Below, piece after piece: positions 1 to 5,550 of a stretch of 6,114 nt of DNA. Within the stretch, counting starts at the first letter, position 1. The number at the start of each line of letters is the position of its first letter. A program made the translations under genes and the position numbers. The stretch spans positions 1-6,114 of the forward strand of contig JAOTWC010000092.1 of NCBI GenBank assembly GCA_029863105.1, given 5' to 3'. The stretch is from Gemmatimonadota bacterium. Its GTDB lineage: Bacteria > Gemmatimonadota > Gemmatimonadetes > Palauibacterales > Palauibacteraceae. The notes beneath the pieces are model-generated. The model searched no databases, was not told the origin of the DNA, and saw only the letters and a program-made list of their open reading frames with translations.

Positions 1-410
1 CTCGGACCTACGAAGGCAGGCCGCTCAGTGATCGCGTCGGAGGCTGGCTCAAACGGGCGGAACCGTTCCGCGGCGGCCACATGGTCTGTTATCACAAGGA
101 ATGGGACTACTTCAGCCGGGCATTCGACGTCAGCTGCGAAGCGTACATCGAATCGAAGCCCGGTATCCCGCCGACGCCCAGGCACGTAGCCGACGTGATC
201 GAGCTGATGAAACAGCGTCGAGTTCACGTTCTGTTCTCGACGAATTACTTCGATCGGAATCAGGTGCGATCCGTCGCCGAGCGGACGGCGGCCACGGCGG
301 TGATCGTACCCGCGAGTACGTACGGCGCGCCCGACATCGAAACGTACGAGGAACTGGTCGATCTGTGGGTGGATGAGCTTGCCGCCGCTTTCCTGCGGGC
401 AGGGGGTTAG
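1..410 (+). CDS. Metal ABC transporter substrate-binding protein (ZnuA/TroA family), C-terminal part, 5' truncated by window edge
   Basis: This is the periplasmic metal-capture component of a zinc- or manganese-type ABC importer. The reading frame is open from position 3, so the gene begins upstream of the window and about 135 C-terminal residues are visible. An internal ATG at 81 is not the real start, because family-typical sequence precedes it. Visible family signatures are a GGHMVCYHKEWDYF segment, whose second His (visible residue 31) fits a conserved metal ligand, then ESKPGIPPTPRHV, the junction typical of one subgroup of these proteins. The acidic ligands of manganese-type relatives are not obvious: FSTNYFD stands where PsaA-like proteins have FVESSVD. 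Metal specificity therefore stays open, with zinc my weak preference. The stop codon (408-410) is three bases before the permease start, which indicates one operon. The ATPase is not in view. Confidence 0.85.
   Translation, partial: RTYEGRPLSDRVGGWLKRAEPFRGGHMVCYHKEWDYFSRAFDVSCEAYIESKPGIPPTPRHVADVIELMKQRRVHVLFSTNYFDRNQVRSVAERTAATAVIVPASTYGAPDIETYEELVDLWVDELAAAFLRAGG
401..406 (+). promoter_or_regulatory. Ribosome-binding site of the metal permease gene
   Basis: AGGGGG sits seven bases before the ATG at 414 and inside the last codons of the upstream binding-protein gene. It decides the permease start and ties the two genes into one transcript. Confidence 0.6.
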
Positions 411-413
411 GCC

Positions 414-1253
414 ATGTCTGACTTGCTGCAGTTGATGGTTGCCCCGTTCGTCGCATCGATGGTTCTCGTGGCCATGCTGTCGTACCTGGGCGTCCACATC
501 ATAGCCCGGGGCGTGATCTTCGTGGACCTGGCCCTGGCCCAGATGGCGGCCCTGGGAGCGACTTTCGGTCTCCTGTTTCATGTGAGCTCCGACTCGCCGC
601 TCTCGTATGCGTTCGCGCTCGGGTTCACCACACTCGGCGCCTTCGTGTTCGCAGTGACACGGGAGAGTCCGAGCGATCGCCGCGTACCCCAGGAAGCGAT
701 CATCGGAACGGTCTACATCGTCGCCACCGCGGCCGCCGTGCTGATCGCGGACAGGACCCCGGCCGGTGGGGAGGCGATCCGTGACGTGCTCGTCGGGAGC
801 CTGCTCTGGGTCACCTGGCCCACGATCGGACGGATCGCGCTCGTCTACGCTGCGGTGGGAATTCTGCAATGGTTGCTGCGGAAGCGGTTTCTCACGATCT
901 CGCTCGACGAATCAAATGCGGAGGCGAGTGGCTGGAACATCCGCTGGTGGGATTTTCTGTTCTATGTCCTGTTCGGCGTCGTGATCACGCTTGCCGTTCC
1001 CCTCGCCGGAATTCTGCTCGTGTTCACGCTCCTGGTGGTGCCTGCGGTCGTGGCGTTCCAGTTCACTCGATCCACGGCCAGGTTGATCGCCATCAGCTGG
1101 GGAGTGTCCGCATTGGCGGCGATCGCCGGCCTGGGTGCGTCGTTCAGGTTCGACCTGCCGACGGGACCGCTGATGGTCTGCGTGTTCGGCCTGTTTCTGC
1201 TGGTTACCTGGGTTCTGCGAAAGGCGACGTCCTCCGCACGGGGAGCGGCTTGA
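414..1253 (+). CDS. Metal ABC transporter permease (ABC-3 family, ZnuB/MntB-like)
   Basis: This is the inner-membrane channel subunit of a divalent-metal ABC importer, working with the preceding binding protein and an ATPase not seen here. The 279 residues match the usual family length. Nearly the whole protein is hydrophobic, with roughly eight membrane segments (about residues 8-30, 34-57, 63-82, 94-112, 124-155 as one or two, 180-216 as two, 223-243, 250-268). Family signatures are GVHIIARGVIFVDLALAQ (26-43), LDESNAEASGW (164-174, cytoplasmic loop facing the ATPase), GILLVFTLLVVPA (199-211) and DLPTGP (247-252). The ATG at 414 is supported by an AGGGGG ribosome-binding site at 401-406 that overlaps the end of the upstream gene, which implies translational coupling. 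The family assignment is firm. Whether zinc, manganese or iron is carried cannot be decided. Confidence 0.93.
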   Translation: MSDLLQLMVAPFVASMVLVAMLSYLGVHIIARGVIFVDLALAQMAALGATFGLLFHVSSDSPLSYAFALGFTTLGAFVFAVTRESPSDRRVPQEAIIGTVYIVATAAAVLIADRTPAGGEAIRDVLVGSLLWVTWPTIGRIALVYAAVGILQWLLRKRFLTISLDESNAEASGWNIRWWDFLFYVLFGVVITLAVPLAGILLVFTLLVVPAVVAFQFTRSTARLIAISWGVSALAAIAGLGASFRFDLPTGPLMVCVFGLFLLVTWVLRKATSSARGAA

Positions 1254-1274
1254 CGCAAGTGCGAGTACACGCTG

Positions 1275-1304
1275 TTGAAACTATGGATAATTCGGTAGGT
1301 TAAT
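1275..1304 (+). promoter_or_regulatory. Possible sigma-70-like promoter of the outer-membrane protein gene
   Basis: TTGAAA (1275-1280) is followed after 18 bases by GTTAAT (1299-1304), in a locally A+T-rich pocket between the permease stop (1253) and the next start (1354). The -35 element matches the E. coli consensus at five of six positions and the -10 at four of six. Spacing is one base above the optimum. It would leave a leader of about 40 bases. Promoter consensus in this organism is unknown, so this is only a candidate. Confidence 0.35.
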
Positions 1305-1343
1305 CCGTTATGTGTTGCCGGACGCTTCTTCAGTGCCTTACTC

Positions 1344-1348
1344 GGAGG
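1344..1348 (+). promoter_or_regulatory. Ribosome-binding site deciding the start of the outer-membrane barrel gene
   Basis: GGAGG lies five bases before the ATG at 1354. It favours this start over the in-frame ATG at 1312, which would put 14 polar residues ahead of a well-formed signal peptide. Confidence 0.7.
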
Positions 1349-1353
1349 CCACG

Positions 1354-2031
1354 ATGCATCGAAAATTGATCGGGCTCGGACTCGCCCTGGCGTTTGTGCT
1401 GGGACCGGCCCAACTGATGGCGCAGGGCATAACCATAGGTCTGAAGGCCGGTGTGAACATCGCCGACCTTGCCATCGACGAAGCTGGCACGTCGGTGTCT
1501 ACCGATACACGCACCGTAGTGGCTCTCGGACCCTTCGTCGAGTTCGGGCTTGGCGGCATACTGTCCGTCCAGCCCGAACTGCTGTATTCGCAGAAGGGCG
1601 CGAGCTTTTCAGAGCCAGGTATCGACCTGACGTTCAAGCTGAACTACATCGAGGTGCCCGTGCTGCTCAAGGCGCGGCTCTCGCCGCCCGGCAGTCCGGT
1701 GAAGCCCAGCATCTACGCCGGTCCAGTCGTCGGATTCGAATCGAAGTGCGAGGTGGAGGGAACCGCAGACGGCATTTCCGCCAACATTGACTGTGCCGAC
1801 TTCGTCGAACTTTCCGAGGGAGAAGTGGATCTCCAGACGAAGTCCGTGGACTTCAGTCTGGCCCTCGGGTTCGGTGTCGACATCCCGGCCGGTCCCGTCG
1901 TTGTCGTCGGTGATGTGCGCTACACGTTGGGCCTGACGGATGTCAATGACGTGTCCGGCGCCGGAGCACTCGACGTCAAGAACCGGGCCTGGTCCGTGTT
2001 CGCCGGGCTGGGAATACCTCTAGGTCTGTAA
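1354..2031 (+). CDS. Secreted outer-membrane beta-barrel protein (porin-like, OMP_b-brl/PorT-type)
   Basis: The product is a probable small outer-membrane barrel of 225 residues. Residues 1-23 form a classical signal peptide: MHRK, a hydrophobic core around 5-17, and a likely cleavage after LMA before QG. The mature part starts GITIGLKAGVNIADL and continues with alternating amphipathic strands typical of barrels: FVEFGLGGILSVQPELLYSQKGASF (61-85), LNYIEVPVLLKARL (96-109), PSIYAGPVVGFES (118-130), VDFSLALGFGVDI (165-177), VVVVGDVRYTLGL (182-194), and a C-terminal strand WSVFAGLGIPLGL. The central Y-I-E-x-P-V-L-L-K pattern is characteristic of PorT/OMP_b-brl_2-like proteins. Two cysteines, C132 and C147, flank a probable external loop and could form a disulfide. 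Function beyond membrane location is unknown, and sequence alone does not show whether it forms a pore. It has its own start signals, and the 100-bp gap behind the transporter suggests a separate transcript. Confidence 0.85.
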   Translation: MHRKLIGLGLALAFVLGPAQLMAQGITIGLKAGVNIADLAIDEAGTSVSTDTRTVVALGPFVEFGLGGILSVQPELLYSQKGASFSEPGIDLTFKLNYIEVPVLLKARLSPPGSPVKPSIYAGPVVGFESKCEVEGTADGISANIDCADFVELSEGEVDLQTKSVDFSLALGFGVDIPAGPVVVVGDVRYTLGLTDVNDVSGAGALDVKNRAWSVFAGLGIPLGL

Positions 2032-2043
2032 CCAGCACGCGGT

Positions 2044-2073
2044 CGAGCGCCCGGTCATCACGCCGGGCGCTCG
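2044..2073. terminator. Perfect 11-bp stem-loop between convergent genes, possible bidirectional terminator
   Basis: CGAGCGCCCGG (2044-2054) and its exact complement CCGGGCGCTCG (2063-2073) enclose an 8-base loop. It sits between two convergent stop codons (2031 on +, 2086 on -). The stem is very G+C-rich, but neither side has a T-run, so classic Rho-independent termination is not assured. Position and symmetry suggest a shared transcript end or a 3' stabilising hairpin. Confidence 0.55.
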
Positions 2074-2085
2074 GATCCGGGCGGT

Positions 2086-2772
2086 TCAACCCCGGGTGAA
2101 ATGGATCGGCATGACGATCCATACGCCGACCGGCACGTCCCGGATCATCGCCGGTTCGAACTTGCCTGCTCTCGCAACCTCGAGGGCCACCCGGTCGAGC
2201 TGTTCGTAGCCGCAAGAACTCTGGACGACGGCATTCGTGACGTCGCCATGTTCAGAGACGAAGAAGAACACCCCGACCTCGCCTCTGACTCCCGCCTGTC
2301 GAAGGCCTTCCGGGAAGCGTTGCCTGGCCATTTCGATCAGCTCGTCAGCGTTCAGCAACCTCGGCTCCACATCGCGCGGGATGTAGGACGGCACCTCCGA
2401 AGGCCGGGTCCCGGCCGGCGGCGGCGGGAGGCTCTCGACCGGGTTCGACTGGAAGTCGGTGCGCGCGATCGTGATGTCTTCGTCGAGCGCAGCGGCTGCC
2501 ACGCGGGGCGTGGCAGGTCGGGCGATCCGTTCAGGCGGCGGGGGGACCTTCACCTCAGGCGGCAATTCGACACTCTCGATTTCGTCGGCTGTGAAATCGA
2601 TGTCCGCTACGCCTATGGCGGGAAACAGGGCAAACAGGGCGTAGTGCGCCGCCGCGGCCGCCACGACGCCCACCATCATCCAGTCTGCACTGCGCGACTT
2701 GAACCTCTCGTTCGCGCTCGGGGGCCTCTCGTCATGCATCGGCGAACTCGCCGAGTTCTCGCGATCTATCAT
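2086..2772 (-). CDS. TonB-family energy transducer protein (single-helix anchor, Pro-rich linker, TonB C-terminal domain)
   Basis: TonB proteins pass proton-motive energy from an inner-membrane ExbB/ExbD motor to outer-membrane receptors. This 228-residue protein has the standard order. A polar cytoplasmic N-terminus (1-30) is followed by one membrane helix (about 31-55). A periplasmic linker has proline clusters (PPEVKVPPPP at 71-80, PPPP at 116-119). A TonB C-terminal domain spans about 140-228, recognisable from GVRGEVGVFFFVSEHGDV, VVQSSCGYEQLD, KFEPAM and the closing WIVMPIHF. The helix keeps a histidine (H43) like the SxxxH motif of TonB, but the serine position is alanine. The ATG at 2772 has GAGAGG ten bases upstream. 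M12 (codon at 2737-2739) is a weaker alternative start. No exbB, exbD or receptor gene is adjacent, so it is an orphan member and its partners are unknown. It converges on the barrel gene, so the two are not co-transcribed. Confidence 0.87.
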   Translation of the reverse strand: MIDRENSASSPMHDERPPSANERFKSRSADWMMVGVVAAAAAHYALFALFPAIGVADIDFTADEIESVELPPEVKVPPPPERIARPATPRVAAAALDEDITIARTDFQSNPVESLPPPPAGTRPSEVPSYIPRDVEPRLLNADELIEMARQRFPEGLRQAGVRGEVGVFFFVSEHGDVTNAVVQSSCGYEQLDRVALEVARAGKFEPAMIRDVPVGVWIVMPIHFTRG

Positions 2773-2829
2773 TTCAATCCCGCCTCTCAGTTACGGAAAA
2801 GCGGACTTCTATATCTACATTGTTAGACA

Positions 2830-2870
2830 CCGCAGGCCGAGCTTTCGTTCAGATTCGGCGGGGCCTGCGG
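2830..2870. terminator. Perfect 9-bp inverted repeat after the DUF378 gene, possible terminator or 3' hairpin
   Basis: CCGCAGGCC (2830-2838) and GGCCTGCGG (2862-2870) are exact complements around a 23-base spacer. On the - strand the repeat lies 24 bases past the end of the DUF378 gene and about 60 bases before the TonB-family start. It fits a terminator insulating the two genes, but there is no T-run after it and the loop is long. It could instead be an operator or attenuator for the TonB-family gene. Confidence 0.4.
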
Positions 2871-2894
2871 GTATGCGAGCGATTCAGAACCAGA

Positions 2895-3077
2895 CTACAC
2901 GCCGTTGTCGCCAACCTTCGAAACGGCAGCGATACCCACTGCGATGTATACGATGCGGGCGAAAGGCCCGGTAAGCGCGCTTACGAGATTGAAGCCGAAC
3001 AAGCCGATGAGGCCCCAGTTCAGACCACCGGCTATGAGCAGGAAGGTGCCCAGCTTCTTCCATTTGCGACTCGTCAT
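2895..3077 (-). CDS. DUF378 family small membrane protein
   Basis: This is a 60-residue inner-membrane protein with two predicted helices, about residues 9-36 (possibly kinked) and 40-54, joined by a short turn. The signature GGLNWGLIGLFGFNLVSAL (17-35), followed by ARIVYIAVGIA, is the hallmark of DUF378 (YuzA-like), and the length is typical. No biochemical function is established for the family, to my knowledge. The start was placed at the ATG at 3077 because GGGAGG lies four bases upstream (3082-3087) and the family begins just before the first helix. An in-frame upstream start at 3107 would add ten residues and leave that ribosome-binding site internal. The gene is monocistronic by position: divergent from the protease gene and separated from the TonB-family gene by an inverted repeat. 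Confidence 0.88.
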   Translation of the reverse strand: MTSRKWKKLGTFLLIAGGLNWGLIGLFGFNLVSALTGPFARIVYIAVGIAAVSKVGDNGV

Positions 3078-3081
3078 GTAG

Positions 3082-3087
3082 CCTCCC
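3082..3087 (-). promoter_or_regulatory. Ribosome-binding site deciding the DUF378 start
   Basis: Read on the - strand, GGGAGG lies four bases before the ATG at 3077. This strong match fixes the short 60-residue form over the longer form beginning at 3107. Confidence 0.65.
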
Positions 3088-3127
3088 GATAGCTGTACCC
3101 TGCGCACGCGACAGCATGTGTCTCTGG

Positions 3128-3149
3128 AAGGTGTTACGAGGGTAACCTT
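3128..3149. repeat. Imperfect palindrome in the divergent intergenic region, candidate operator
   Basis: AAGG-TG-TTAC (3128-3137) pairs with GTAACCTT (3142-3149), eight base pairs with a two-base bulge and a four-base loop. The inner GTTAC/GTAAC part is perfect. It lies midway between the DUF378 gene (-) and the protease gene (+), where a regulator of either could bind. The rest of the 140-bp region shows no convincing promoter on either strand. The palindrome could be chance. Confidence 0.2.
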
Positions 3150-3217
3150 GGTTGTGTTTCAGCGTCGAATGCCGGGCTGAGCTTTGCTGGCAGCGCCGCA
3201 TCCCGCCATCATGAAGC

Positions 3218-3661
3218 GTGACCAGAGATTCCACGAAGCCGACGATCGGGTGGCGAGAATGGGTTGGATTGCCCGAACTCGGTGTTGACGCGATCGAAGT
3301 CAAGGTAGACACCGGGGCGCGATCGTCCGCGCTGCATGCCTTCGATGCCAGGAGCTTCGAAAAGAACGGCGCTGAGTTCGTTCGCTTTACGATCCATCCG
3401 GAACGCGGCGACGAGAACAGGTCGATTGAAGCCGAGTGCGAAGTGATTGCCCGTCGTTGGGTTACCTCCTCATCGGGACACCGGACGCGGCGTCCCGTCA
3501 TCCGAACGACAATTGAATTGCTCGGCCGGACCTGGCCGATCGAAGTGACCCTCTCGAATCGAGACACCCTGGGGTTCCGAATGCTGTTGGGTCGCCAGGC
3601 CATCCAAAGACGCTTTCTCGTCGATGTATCGAAATCTTATCTAGGCGGTACGAACGCATGA
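3218..3661 (+). CDS. Retropepsin-like protease of the RimB / DUF785 family ('ATP-dependent zinc protease' in databases)
   Basis: The product is a 147-residue cytoplasmic-looking protein with no signal peptide or membrane segment. The core is IGWREWVGLPELGVDAIEVKVDTGARSSALHAF. D31-T32-G33-A34 is the aspartic-protease catalytic motif, supplied once per chain as in dimeric retropepsins. The C-terminal RMLLGRQAIQRRFLVDVS (121-138) completes the family fold. The common database name 'zinc protease' does not match these residues, since no HExxH-type site is visible. RimB relatives sit beside rimK and are thought to act with RimK on glutamate tails of ribosomal protein S6. That role is inferred here from the next gene. 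The start is GTG at 3218: an in-frame TGA at 3212 excludes anything earlier, and the family N-terminus begins about ten residues later. The ribosome-binding site is weak. The stop overlaps the rimK start as ATGA. Confidence 0.87.
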   Translation: MTRDSTKPTIGWREWVGLPELGVDAIEVKVDTGARSSALHAFDARSFEKNGAEFVRFTIHPERGDENRSIEAECEVIARRWVTSSSGHRTRRPVIRTTIELLGRTWPIEVTLSNRDTLGFRMLLGRQAIQRRFLVDVSKSYLGGTNA

Positions 3662-4563
3662 ACATCGCTATCCTGTCACGTGGGCCCAAACTCTACTCGA
3701 CGAGCCGGCTGAAGGAGGCCGGTCTGAAGCGCGGACACAAGGTGCGAGTCGTCGACTACCTGCGATGTTCGATGGACATCACGTCCCATAGGCCGAAGAT
3801 GTTCTACAAGGGAGAACCACTCGTTGGAATCGACGCCGTGATCCCTCGAATCGGCGCATCGCACACCTTCTACGGCACGGCAGTGGTGCGCCAGTTCGAG
3901 ATGATGGGGGTCTATCCCCTGAACGAGTCACAGGCGATCTCCCGGTCTCGCGACAAACTCCGCAGTCTGCAACTGCTTTCGCGGGCAGGCGTCGGCCTCC
4001 CGGTAACGGCCTTCGCCCATTCGCCTCGCGACGTCAGCGCCATCATCGAGACCGTGAAGGGAGCTCCGCTGGTCGTGAAGCTCCTTGAGGGTACCCAGGG
4101 GATCGGGGTCGTCCTGTGTGAAACGCAGTCCGCCGCGGAATCCGTCATCGAGGCGTTCCGAGGTCTCAACGCCTACATCCTGGCACAGGAGTTCATCGCC
4201 GAGGCCGGCGGCATGGACATTCGATGCCTTGTCGTGGGAGGACGAGTGGTGGCGTCGATGAAACGACAGGGAGCCAAGGGTGAGTTCCGGTCGAACCTGC
4301 ATCGCGGAGGAAACGCCGAGAAGATGAAGATTACGCCGGAGGAGCGTTCAACGGCCGTACGAGCTGCCAAGGTCATGGGCCTGAGCGTGTCCGGTGTGGA
4401 CCTGCTCCGATCCAATCACGGTCCGGTCGTCATGGAAGTGAATTCATCCCCGGGCCTCGAGGGTATCGAAGGCGCGACTGGTATCGACGTTGCCGACAAG
4501 ATCATTGAGCACATCGAAAAGCAGGCCAAGCCCGGGGCGACGAAGGACAAGGGCCGCGGGTGA
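3658..4563 (+). CDS. rimK: RimK-type ATP-grasp ligase (ribosomal protein S6 / alpha-L-glutamate ligase family)
   Basis: RimK joins glutamate residues to the C-terminus of a target, ribosomal protein S6 in E. coli, using ATP and forming ADP and phosphate. The 301 residues match the roughly 300 of E. coli RimK. An N-terminal pre-ATP-grasp domain (1-95, MNIAILSRGP onward, IDAVIPRIG at 58-66) precedes the ATP-grasp domain. ATP and metal contacts expected for the family are present: R98-D99-K100, K141 with the flexible loop EGTQGIGV (144-151), hinge QE (178-179), D187-R189, R203, RSNLHRGG (211-218), D248 and E260/N262 in MEVNSSPG. No key residue appears missing. Translation is coupled to the upstream protease gene through ATGA and to the downstream hydrolase through GTGA. 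The real acceptor may be S6, another protein or a small molecule, since this family is diverse. Residues 291-301 form a short polar tail. Confidence 0.93.
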   Translation: MNIAILSRGPKLYSTSRLKEAGLKRGHKVRVVDYLRCSMDITSHRPKMFYKGEPLVGIDAVIPRIGASHTFYGTAVVRQFEMMGVYPLNESQAISRSRDKLRSLQLLSRAGVGLPVTAFAHSPRDVSAIIETVKGAPLVVKLLEGTQGIGVVLCETQSAAESVIEAFRGLNAYILAQEFIAEAGGMDIRCLVVGGRVVASMKRQGAKGEFRSNLHRGGNAEKMKITPEERSTAVRAAKVMGLSVSGVDLLRSNHGPVVMEVNSSPGLEGIEGATGIDVADKIIEHIEKQAKPGATKDKGRG

Positions 4564-5543
4564 GCAGCGCCGCGGTCGTGACGATGCACGGGATCGAGAT
4601 CGAGCCCGGCCACCGTCGCAAGGTCGAGATCCCGGTCGCACGCTTTCCTACTCAAACGGAACTCTGCCTCCCCGTTGAAGTGGTCAACGGAGTGGTGGAC
4701 GGACCGCGGCTCTGGTTGAGCGCTGCAATCCACGGCGACGAGCTGAATGGACTGGAGATCATCCACCAGGTGCTGAAGCAGATCGATCCCGGCACTCTCT
4801 CCGGTTGCCTGCTGGCCGTTCCTATCGTCAACGTGTTCGGATTCATCCACCAGGATCGCTACTTACCTGATCGGCGAGACCTGAACCGGTGCTTTCCAGG
4901 TTCGGCTTCGGGCTCGCTGGCCGCGCAGACCGCGCACCTGTTCATGCGAGAGGTCGTAGCCCGGTCTACACACGGGGTCGACCTCCACACCGGATCGCAT
5001 CACCGCACGAACCTGCCGCAGGTGCGCGGTGACCTCGACGACCCGGAGACCCGGCGCTGCGCGGTCGCGTTCGGTGCCCCCATGATCATCCATGGCGAAG
5101 CGCCGGTGGGCTCGCTGCGGCACGCCGTCGCGAAGAAGGGGATCCCGATCATCGTCTATGAAGCTGGAGAGCCGCAGCGCTTCGATAGCGAGGCGATCTC
5201 CAGCGGAGTCGCGGGCGTGCTGCGGCTCATGGCCGCGCTTGGAATGCGCGACGGCGCAGACGATCCTGCTCCGAGCCCCAGCCTGGAAGCCCGAAAGCGC
5301 ACCTGGATCCGGGCCCGCCGAAGCGGAATCCTGCGCCTCGAAGTGGGACTCGGAGACACCGTCCGCAAACGGCAGCGCATAGGCTCGATCGAGGAAGTGC
5401 TCGGTTCCGAAAGCGTGCCCGTCGTCAGTGCGCATGACGGGCTGGTCATCGGGCATACATCCAACCCTCTCGTATACAGGGGTGATGCCATAGCCCACGT
5501 GGCCCGCGATCCTCAGCCGGTCGTCCGGCCCGCGGCAGAATAG
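4560..5543 (+). CDS. M14 zinc hydrolase, succinylglutamate desuccinylase/aspartoacylase (AstE/AspA)-like
   Basis: This is a predicted zinc-dependent amide hydrolase of 327 residues, probably cytoplasmic. Zinc ligands are H58 and E61 in AAIHGDELNGLE, and H143 in DLHTGSHHRTNLPQVR. RRDLNRCFPG (105-114) holds the D-x-N-R element that binds the substrate carboxylate. YEAGE (200-204) supplies the probable catalytic glutamate. Residues about 250-316 form a beta-rich C-terminal domain (GILRLEVGLGDTV, SAHDGLVIG, YRGDAIAHV) with the look of a barrel-sandwich/biotinyl-like fold, usual in AstE/AspA relatives. It is not AstE of arginine catabolism by context, because no other ast gene is near. Its place after rimK suggests it cleaves an acylated or glutamylated product or trims the ligase's substrate. 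The start is GTG at 4560, with its TGA neighbour ending rimK (GTGA overlap). An alternative ATG at 4584 would break the tight coupling but cannot be excluded. Confidence 0.9.
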   Translation: MSSAAVVTMHGIEIEPGHRRKVEIPVARFPTQTELCLPVEVVNGVVDGPRLWLSAAIHGDELNGLEIIHQVLKQIDPGTLSGCLLAVPIVNVFGFIHQDRYLPDRRDLNRCFPGSASGSLAAQTAHLFMREVVARSTHGVDLHTGSHHRTNLPQVRGDLDDPETRRCAVAFGAPMIIHGEAPVGSLRHAVAKKGIPIIVYEAGEPQRFDSEAISSGVAGVLRLMAALGMRDGADDPAPSPSLEARKRTWIRARRSGILRLEVGLGDTVRKRQRIGSIEEVLGSESVPVVSAHDGLVIGHTSNPLVYRGDAIAHVARDPQPVVRPAAE

Positions 5544-5550
5544 GGACCGC

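Noticed and set aside
1286..1291. GATAAT as a -10 box for the barrel gene
   Set aside because: It is a good -10 match, but no -35-like element lies 15-19 bases upstream. The TTGAAA/GTTAAT pair was preferred.
1312..1353. Upstream ATG start for the outer-membrane barrel gene
   Set aside because: It would place a polar 14-residue extension before the signal peptide and lacks a ribosome-binding site, while GGAGG precedes the ATG at 1354.
2101..2826. 241-codon open frame on the + strand
   Set aside because: It lies antisense to the well-supported TonB-family gene. Its translation is Arg/His-rich with no recognisable domain, typical of shadow frames in G+C-rich DNA.
3078..3107. Upstream start for the DUF378 gene
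   Set aside because: The ten extra residues are not family-like and would bury the strong GGGAGG site.
2884..3603. 239-codon open frame on the - strand
   Set aside because: It runs across the DUF378 gene, the intergenic region and the protease gene. The DUF378 and DTGA-protease signatures in the other frames are decisive, and this translation has no family pattern.
3218..3661. Classical zinc metalloprotease
   Set aside because: The database family name suggests zinc, but no HExxH or comparable metal site is present. The DTGA motif indicates an aspartic retropepsin-like enzyme.
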